Position numbers and translations under genes: made by a program. From the NCBI GenBank assembly GCA_035283845.1, contig DATESZ010000216.1:1-28535 (forward strand): a stretch of DNA of 28,535 bases. The letters are read 5' to 3'. How positions within the stretch are numbered: position 1 is the stretch's first letter; each line of letters opens with the position of its first letter. The notes beneath the pieces are model-generated. The model was not told where the DNA came from. It searched no databases and saw nothing but the letters and a program-made list of their open reading frames with translations. The stretch comes from DATESZ01 sp035283845. Its GTDB lineage: Bacteria > Desulfobacterota > Syntrophia > Syntrophales > JACQWR01. Shown one piece after another: positions 23,302 to 28,535 of this stretch.

Positions 23302-24774
23302 ATGGGCATAGAGATGACACAACTTACAACAAAATCGGCGAATATAATGAAAAGCCCGAACAATGGCGGTGCGTCATCCGTCGTATCTGGAGCAATAACC
23401 CGCGTTGAGAAGTTGAATAGTGAGACCGAGGCACGATGGGCAGACAAACTGCGGGTTGACAACTCGCTCACTCGCGCAATGGTGAGTTTTCAAGCCAATA
23501 AGGGCAAAGCCGTCTATCGTTGGTTCAAGTATAAAGAGGCTTTTTCTGCCGCTCTTGTTGAGCACTTGTTGAGCAGATACCGCATTGATAAGGGCACTGT
23601 GCTTGATCCATTTTCAGGAAGTGGGACAGCTTTGTTTGCGGCAGGCGGTTTAGGGATGAAGGCCGAAGGCATCGAACTGCTTCCGATAGGCCAAATCGTT
23701 ATTGCGACGAAGCAACTAATTGATTGGGAATTGAAGGATGCGGATGTAAAGCGTCTTGTCTTTTGGAGAGACGAAAGCCCCTGGGAAAAGAACAAGACTG
23801 CTAAGCCCATAAATGAACTCAGAATTACACGCGGAGCGTATCCGCCAAAAACGCTTGAGGCAATGGGGCGATTTCTCGAAGTGTCAGAACAAGAGGGGCG
23901 GCGAGTAAAAGCTGTACTGCTGTTTGCCTTGCTGTGCATTCTTGAGAGTATCAGTTACACGAGAAAGGACGGGCAGTATTTGCGATGGGATTACCGCTCC
24001 GGCCGACGCCAAGGAAAAAAGATTTTCGACAAGGGTGAGATTCTGAGTTTTGACAAGGCCATCACAAACAAACTTCACGAGATGGTTGCGGACTTGCGCT
24101 CTGCTGATGTGCCCGAAGATTTGTTCGCCACAGCCCGTTCAAAGGCAGAGATCAAATTGCACGGCGGTTCATGCCTAAATATCCTGCCGAAGCTCAAAAC
24201 CGAGTCCTACGACGGACTGATTACATCTCCGCCATACTGCAATCGCTACGACTACACGCGCACCTATGCACTGGAACTCGCGCTCCTTGGTGTTGATGAG
24301 GAAGGATTGGCTAAACTCAGGCAAGAGATGTTGAGTTGCACGGTTGAAAACCGGGCAAAAGACCTATTAGGATTGAATCCGGAATGGGAAGCCGCCATCG
24401 CCGCCGCCGACCAACACCCGTTGCTACAAAGCATCCTTGCCTACTTAGATTCACAGAAAGAACTCGACTTGCTCAATAATAACGGAATCCCCCGTATGGT
24501 GCGCGGCTACTTCTACGAGATGGCCTGTGTCATTTTAGAGTCAGCACGTGTACTAAAGCAGCGAGCACCGCTCATCATGGTGAACGACAACGTGCGATAT
24601 GCTGGTGCAAGCATCTCTGTGGACATCATCCTTTCGGAGATTGCCGAGCACTTAGGTTTCAAGACAGAGCAAATCCTGGTGCTGCCAAATGGTAAAGGAA
24701 ACAGTAGCCAGCAAATGGGCGTGCATGGGCGCGAAGCGTTGCGCAAATGCGTGTATATATGGCGAAAGGAATAA
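23302..24774 (+). CDS. DNA methyltransferase of an AvaI-like restriction-modification system (probably N4-cytosine)
   Basis: A 490-residue amino-methyltransferase. The AdoMet-binding motif I is VLDPFSGSGTALFAAGGLG (Asp102 onward) and the catalytic motif IV is TSPPYCNRYDY (308-318). TSPPY is the usual form in N4-cytosine methyltransferases. Roughly 200 residues between motifs I and IV leave room for a target-recognition region there. It ends four bases before an endonuclease gene of the AvaI/BsoBI family, whose methylase is about the same length, so it should protect the same site (predicted CYCGRG). No strong ribosome-binding site marks the ATG at 23302; the ATG at 23314 is an alternative start. 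It begins 24 bases after the attC-like site. Confidence 0.88.
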   Translation: MGIEMTQLTTKSANIMKSPNNGGASSVVSGAITRVEKLNSETEARWADKLRVDNSLTRAMVSFQANKGKAVYRWFKYKEAFSAALVEHLLSRYRIDKGTVLDPFSGSGTALFAAGGLGMKAEGIELLPIGQIVIATKQLIDWELKDADVKRLVFWRDESPWEKNKTAKPINELRITRGAYPPKTLEAMGRFLEVSEQEGRRVKAVLLFALLCILESISYTRKDGQYLRWDYRSGRRQGKKIFDKGEILSFDKAITNKLHEMVADLRSADVPEDLFATARSKAEIKLHGGSCLNILPKLKTESYDGLITSPPYCNRYDYTRTYALELALLGVDEEGLAKLRQEMLSCTVENRAKDLLGLNPEWEAAIAAADQHPLLQSILAYLDSQKELDLLNNNGIPRMVRGYFYEMACVILESARVLKQRAPLIMVNDNVRYAGASISVDIILSEIAEHLGFKTEQILVLPNGKGNSSQQMGVHGREALRKCVYIWRKE

Positions 24775-24778
24775 CAAA

Positions 24779-25732
24779 ATGGCGAAACCGTATCTGCAAC
24801 ACCTCAAATCTGGCAAGAGCCTTGAGACAACCTATGAGGCTGTCCGCGCGGGTTTTGTCTCTCTTGCGCTGGAAAAGAATCGGCGTGCAACACCATTTGT
24901 CGCTCAGGCTCGCGCATTGAAAACAGCGGCAAGCAAAGCTCGATCACCCAGAGACTTGCTCAATATTCCAGATATTCAACCTGCCCTGCTAACGGCCGCT
25001 GGAGTATCAGATAAGGCGACCAACCACCTGCAGGACTCGGACAAGCGCGAGGCCGTTGATGGTCTCATCAAAAACTTCCTCGAATCTGCAGGTGTCAACT
25101 TCGTCGAGGAGCTTGTCTTCCGATTCTTGCTGACGCGTGGTGATACGCTTGGCGGTTCGATGCGGAACATCGGTGGCTTCATGGCGCAGAAAAAGCTCAC
25201 GCGAGCTATCATCGCCTACCTGAAACTTGCCGGATACCAGTGCCAGTGGCTTCACAGTGAAGCGAAAACTTGGGCTGAACTGCCGGAGGATGACGCCGAT
25301 GTGGAATTATCGCTACGTGGCCTCTGTTGGGACACGGGAAAAGGACCACGAACGCTCCTCTATAACGTCACCGTTCCGTTGTTCCGAAACAATGTGGATT
25401 TGTCGCTATTCAACTGTTCTGCCGAATACCTGACGCGTGAGGTCATCAAAACGCCTTCAGCCTATATCGCTCTTGGCGAATTGAAAGGCGGCATTGACCC
25501 GGCGGGAGCGGATGAACATTGGAAAACCGCTCGGACAGCGCTCAATCGAATTCACGAGGCATTTTCAAAGCGGAAACTCAAACCGCACACTTTCTTCATT
25601 GGAGCGGCCATTGAAACCAAGATGGCCACGGAGATCTGGAAAATGCTCAAGCGAGGCAGTTTGGAGAACGCCGCAAACCTTACCGACGAAGATCAAGTTA
25701 TTTCCGTTTCACAGTGGCTTTGCACGCTTTGA
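24779..25732 (+). CDS. Type II restriction endonuclease, AvaI/BsoBI family
   Basis: The 317-residue protein is almost the size of AvaI and BsoBI. The nuclease centre GELKGGIDPAGADEHWKTAR carries Glu234, Lys236 and His247. The spacings match the BsoBI catalytic residues as I recall them (Glu240, Lys242, His253), and Asp207 in NNVDLS corresponds to Asp212. The RDLLNIPDIQPALLTAAGVSDKATNHL segment is also like this family. AvaI and BsoBI cut CYCGRG, which is therefore the predicted target. The start was placed at 24779 (MAKPYLQHLKSGKSLETTYEA), four bases after the methylase stop; the frame is open further upstream inside the methylase gene. It appears intact. The IS element begins 28 bases after the stop. 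Confidence 0.88.
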   Translation: MAKPYLQHLKSGKSLETTYEAVRAGFVSLALEKNRRATPFVAQARALKTAASKARSPRDLLNIPDIQPALLTAAGVSDKATNHLQDSDKREAVDGLIKNFLESAGVNFVEELVFRFLLTRGDTLGGSMRNIGGFMAQKKLTRAIIAYLKLAGYQCQWLHSEAKTWAELPEDDADVELSLRGLCWDTGKGPRTLLYNVTVPLFRNNVDLSLFNCSAEYLTREVIKTPSAYIALGELKGGIDPAGADEHWKTARTALNRIHEAFSKRKLKPHTFFIGAAIETKMATEIWKMLKRGSLENAANLTDEDQVISVSQWLCTL

Positions 25733-25760
25733 GGGAAAAGAAAGAGATGACGATTCCTAA

Positions 25761-25776
25761 CCCATCTTCCGCAGTT
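25761..25776 (+). repeat. IS left terminal inverted repeat
   Basis: CCCATCTTCCGCAGTT, exact complement of the right end at 27666-27681. Confidence 0.92.
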
Positions 25777-25797
25777 CGCGTTGGCTTATAGTTAGAA

Positions 25798-25826
25798 TTG
25801 ACGGGTTTATAGGGAAGAAAGATAAT
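25798..25826 (+). promoter_or_regulatory. Transposase promoter inside the IS
   Basis: TTGACG (25798-25803) and GATAAT (25821-25826) are separated by an ideal 17 bases and lie about 100 bases before the transposase ATG, which itself has GAAGGAG at 25913-25919. Confidence 0.55.
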
Positions 25827-25855
25827 AAAATCAGTATCGCTCCTTGAAAAATAGC

Positions 25856-25868
25856 ATGTAGTGCAGAA
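25856..25868 (+). repeat. Subterminal 13-base direct repeat of the IS, left copy
   Basis: ATGTAGTGCAGAA occurs here and again at 27601-27613, about 70-90 bases inside each end of the element and in the same orientation. It may be a transposase-binding or regulatory site, or chance. Confidence 0.45.
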
Positions 25869-25925
25869 CTGCCCCTTGACCGCTTTTCGTAATTCGCGAT
25901 AATTCTGCTGCGAAGGAGAAGATGT

Positions 25926-27629
25926 ATGTATCTGCGCCGCCACAACAAAAGTGTTGAGGGAGAGGATTACGAGTACTGGTCATTGGTAGAGTCAGTACGC
26001 ACAGCCAGAGGTCCTCGGCAAAGGATTGTTGCAACCATTGGGAAGCTGCCGGGTCTGGATAAGGAGGAGCGGGTAGGCTGGGAGGAGATGGGGCGTATTC
26101 TTGACGGGAAACCGCAGCCTGAGCCAGGGTTGTTTGAAGACTGTGCCGTTCCTCCCTTATGGGCTACCGTCAATATCAATCAAGTAAGCGTGGAGCGTTT
26201 GCGTCACTTTGGAGATGTATATCTTGGGCTGCTTTTGTGGAGCAAGCTTGGTTTTGCAGATTTTTGTAAAGAACATCTGCCCGGTGGTCGTGAGGATATT
26301 CCCTGGTCTATGATGGTTTGTATCCTGGTCTTGGCGCGCTTTTGTGCCCCGTCTTCGGAATTGCAGATTGCCGAGTCATGGTATGACAAGACCGCCTTGG
26401 AAGACCTTCTTGGTGTTGCGTGCGAAAAGGTAAATGATGACCGACTTTATCGAGCGCTTGATGCCCTGTTGCCGCACAAAGATGAGCTATGCCGCCACCT
26501 TCAGGCCCGTTACGGCGAGCTGTACGGCGCTACCTTTGACTTCCTTTTTTACGACATAACTTCGACCTGCTTTGAAGGGAGTGCGAAGGGGAACTCTCAG
26601 GCCAAAAGAGGATACAGTCGCGATGGACGTCCGGACTGTGCTCAAGTTTGTATTGGTTTGGTGGCGAGTAAAGAAGGGCTTCCCCTGGCATTTGAGATAT
26701 TTGACGGCAACAGCGTTGATGTCGCCACCACTCAGAAAATGGTTCAGATGATGGAAGCCAAATACGGCAAGGCCGAGCGTATTTGGGTCATGGATCGCGG
26801 CATGGTGAGTGAAGACAATCTGGACTATATGCGTGATAAAAAGGCCAGATACCTTGTAGGCACGCCCAAGTCCATGCTGAAAAAGTTTGAGCAGGAGCTT
26901 CTCAGTCAAGACTGGGAAGAAGTGCAGCCGGGCGTTCATGTAAGACTATGCACTTCTCGGGGAGATAAAGTCGAGACTTTTGTTCTGTGCAGGTCAGAAG
27001 GGCGTAAGGAAAAGGAACCTGCCATTTTGAACCGATTTATCGGCAAAATGTAAACTGCCTTGGCCAAGATGGCGGCCCGCATGGAAGTCGGTAGACTGAG
27101 GGACAGACAAAAAGCGGAACGGCAGATCGGGCGTCTTCAGGAGCGGAACGGTCGCGTCGCCTCCCTCTTTACCGTAACTGTTACGGAAACAGGTAAAGGT
27201 AAAGAGCACCGGCTTAGAATGAATATTTTTAAGGATGCAGAACGTTACCGGCAGCTCCTGGAGACCAGTGGCAACTATCTTCTGCGGACCAACTGGACAG
27301 AGGCTGATCCCAAGATATTATGGAACACCTACATCCAATTGACCGAAGTGGAGGACGCCTTCCGCACTGCCAAACATGATCTGGGAATAAGGCCCATATA
27401 TCATTATAAAAAGGATAGAACTCAGGCTCACATACTGGTTTGTTTTCTTTCACTTGCTATGTGGCGGACACTGCAACAATGGATGAAAGCCTCGGGACTC
27501 GGCACTGCACCGAGAAAGCTATTGGAGTAAATGAGGGAACTTAAGGTATTGTTGCAGAGAATAAAAGTGATGCTCCCCAACAGACCAAAGATAATAGAAA
27601 ATGTAGTGCAGAAAAACGCACTAATTTAA
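25926..27629 (+). pseudogene. IS1634/IS4-type DDE transposase interrupted by two in-frame TAA stops
   Basis: One continuous frame of about 567 codons encodes the transposase, but TAA stops lie at 27051-27053 and 27528-27530. Catalytic residues are Asp210 in FYDITSTCF, Asp290 in WVMDRGM and a Glu at about 476 in LTEVEDAFRTAKHDLGIRPI, followed by the typical YHYKKDRTQAHILVCFLSL. The first stop falls in IGKM*TALAKMA, before the Glu, so the truncated product lacks the third catalytic residue. The second falls in RKLLE*MRELKVL near the C-terminus. Both stops could derive from GAA by a single change. The frame has not shifted, so this is nonsense decay, not indel decay. A working enzyme would need readthrough of at least the first stop. 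Confidence 0.85.
27601..27613 (+). repeat. Subterminal 13-base direct repeat of the IS, right copy
   Basis: Second copy of ATGTAGTGCAGAA (first at 25856-25868), here inside the last codons of the reconstructed transposase frame. Confidence 0.45.
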
Positions 27630-27643
27630 TCGTAACGACCTGT

Positions 27644-27665
27644 AATGATTAAAATCATTTTTTTT
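27644..27665 (+). terminator. Terminator-like hairpin at the right end of the IS
   Basis: AATGATT and AATCATT form a seven-pair stem with a two-base loop, followed by a run of eight T. The stem is all A/T but one pair, so termination may be weak. It directly abuts the right inverted repeat and follows the transposase frame. Confidence 0.45.
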
Positions 27666-27681
27666 AACTGCGGAAGATGGG
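27666..27681 (-). repeat. IS right terminal inverted repeat
   Basis: AACTGCGGAAGATGGG, exact complement of 25761-25776. Confidence 0.92.
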
Positions 27682-27897
27682 CTAACACGCTGTGCAAGTG
27701 CGGCAGGCCGTGGAAGAGAGTCGCGCTACTATGCATTCGTCGAGGTGGGAGGCAAGGGACTAGCGGAGGTGTTGGTCAGTCAGGGGCTAGCACGCATCCA
27801 GGGGATCTTCGCTAATTTGCCGACAGGAGAGAAGGCCAATAAGTCAACGACATTGAGTGGTGATAGGAATCTATACTTTTTGCGGGAACATCAATGA
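27682..27897 (+). pseudogene. 3' fragment of a staphylococcal-nuclease-like (thermonuclease family) gene
   Basis: Right after the IS the frame reads GRGRESRYYAFVEVGGKGLA then EVLVSQGLARIQGIFANLPTGEKAN. This matches the last part of the SNase fold as found in bacterial thermonuclease-family proteins (YYAFVxVGGKdLaeeLVxxGLARixG). Homology fades after EKAN, and the frame ends at a TGA overlapping the hemG start codons. The N-terminal two thirds with the catalytic Arg and Glu is missing, so this is not functional. Because CTAA is duplicated at the IS ends, the fragment was already next to the endonuclease gene before the IS arrived. Confidence 0.6.
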
Positions 27898-28535
27898 TGA
27901 AGAACATAGCAATCGTTGGCAGCGGAATTTCCGCCCTTGCCTGCGCCGTTAATCTGAAAGAAAAGGGATTTGACTTCACGGTCTTTGAAAAAGAGAACTC
28001 CGCCGGAGGCAAACTCGTTACGGAAAAAATCGACAACCTTACCGTAGAAGGCGGACCGGACAGCTATCTTCCCGAGAAGTTCTGGTCCGTGCAACTGATA
28101 AAAAAGGTCGGCCTCGCCGGGGAGATGCTCTGCTCAAATGATGAGTTCAAAGGCACCTTCATCTGTTCCGGGGGGCGTCTCCACCCCCTTCCTGAGGGCG
28201 TTATGCTCATGGTGCACACGATGATCATGCCTCTCGCAAAATCGAGACTTATCTCCTGGCCCGGTAAGATACGGATGGGCATGGAGCTCTTCGTGCCTCC
28301 GAGTAAAAACTCAAAAGACGAGAGTCTCGCCGAATTCGTCACGCGCCGGCTCGGCAGGGAATGCCTGGAAAAGATCGCGGAGCCGCTGGTGGCAGGCATT
28401 CATACCTCCAATCCGGACAATATGAGCGTCCTGGCCACGTTCCCTCGTTTCGTCGAGATGGAGAGAAAATCCGGCAGCCTCATTAAGGGCATGATAGATG
28501 CGGTGAAAAAGATGGCTCCCCAAAACGCCTCCGGC
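27894..28535 (+). CDS. hemG: Protoporphyrinogen oxidase (HemG/HemY type), N-terminal part
   Basis: The gene runs off the window after about 214 codons. It starts MMKNIAIVGSGISALACAVN, an FAD-binding fold, followed by VFEKENSAGGKLVTEKIDNL, EGGPDSYLP, and the AEFVTRRLGRECLEKIAEPLVAGIH segment that is characteristic of the oxygen-type FAD protoporphyrinogen oxidases (HemY, often named HemG). It oxidises protoporphyrinogen IX before iron insertion by HemH. ATG at 27894 or 27897 are both possible, with GCGGGA upstream. It is in the same direction as hemE-hemH and would normally follow hemH directly; here it is displaced by 5.8 kb of foreign DNA. Confidence 0.93.
   Translation, partial: MMKNIAIVGSGISALACAVNLKEKGFDFTVFEKENSAGGKLVTEKIDNLTVEGGPDSYLPEKFWSVQLIKKVGLAGEMLCSNDEFKGTFICSGGRLHPLPEGVMLMVHTMIMPLAKSRLISWPGKIRMGMELFVPPSKNSKDESLAEFVTRRLGRECLEKIAEPLVAGIHTSNPDNMSVLATFPRFVEMERKSGSLIKGMIDAVKKMAPQNASG

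Larger units (their letters stand above)
25761..27681 (+). mobile_element. Insertion sequence of the IS1634/IS4 superfamily, decayed copy
   Basis: A 1,921-base element. Its ends are perfect 16-base inverted repeats (CCCATCTTCCGCAGTT at 25761-25776, its complement at 27666-27681). They are flanked by CTAA on each side (25757-25760 and 27682-27685), a likely four-base target duplication. It contains one DDE transposase gene with two in-frame stops. It sits between the endonuclease gene and a nuclease-like gene fragment. Closely matching ends with a broken transposase suggest a fairly recent but now immobile copy. Confidence 0.9.

Noticed and set aside
23302..25732. The region as a BREX, DISARM or other multi-gene defence island
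   Set aside because: Only a methylase and an AvaI/BsoBI-type nuclease are present; no helicase, ATPase or phosphatase partners.
27644..27665. The AATGATT hairpin as part of an attC site
   Set aside because: It lies inside the IS, has no core-site sequences, and is better explained as an A/T-rich terminator-like hairpin.

Overview
The window looks like a chromosomal segment of an anaerobic, Gram-negative, rod-shaped bacterium, most likely a Desulfobacterota ('deltaproteobacterial') relative of the Syntrophales. This rests on gene content (mre operon, PpiD-like foldase, four-subunit 2-oxoacid:ferredoxin oxidoreductase, NrfD/molybdoenzyme module, hemE-hemH-hemG order) and not on a phylogenetic marker.

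Layout. (1) 1-2661, minus strand: the cell-shape operon mreB-mreC-mreD followed by the start of the PBP2 gene, which is cut by the window edge. (2) 2896-4332, plus: a PpiD/SurA-type membrane-anchored foldase, divergent from mreB. (3) 4412-7250, plus: two adjacent MEDS-domain (DcmR-like sensory) genes, one a stand-alone sensor domain and the other a large MEDS-PAS-GAF histidine kinase. (4) 7322-19657, minus: a tightly packed cluster of about ten genes, transcribed from 19657 down to 7322. It encodes a molybdopterin oxidoreductase, a four-cluster Fe-S subunit, an NrfD membrane subunit, 2-oxoacid:ferredoxin oxidoreductase gamma, delta and alpha subunits, a flavin NAD(P)H-type oxidoreductase, a beta subunit fused to a polyferredoxin, a hydantoinase-like amidohydrolase, a phytoene-desaturase-like flavoprotein and a small membrane protein. 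The overlaps suggest one operon, probably for oxidising an unknown (perhaps N-heterocyclic or cyclic-amide) substrate through a 2-oxoacid to acyl-CoA, with electrons going to ferredoxin and the quinone pool. (5) 20131-22073, plus: hemE and hemH, overlapping by ATGA. (6) 22074-27893: foreign DNA that splits the heme operon. (7) 27894-28535, plus: the start of hemG/hemY (protoporphyrinogen oxidase), cut by the window edge.

The most interesting part is region 6. It reads as a decayed integron. It has an N-terminal fragment of an integron-type tyrosine recombinase pointing away from the array, a possible attI core, an exported S1-family serine protease gene followed five bases after its stop by an attC-like site, and then a complete type II restriction-modification pair. 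The endonuclease matches AvaI/BsoBI in length and in the spacing of all its catalytic residues. After that come an IS1634/IS4-type insertion sequence with 16-bp perfect terminal inverted repeats and a CTAA target duplication, and a 3' fragment of a staphylococcal-nuclease-like gene. The IS transposase carries two in-frame TAA stops. The heme operon resumes right after this.

No rRNA, tRNA or CRISPR array was recognised.
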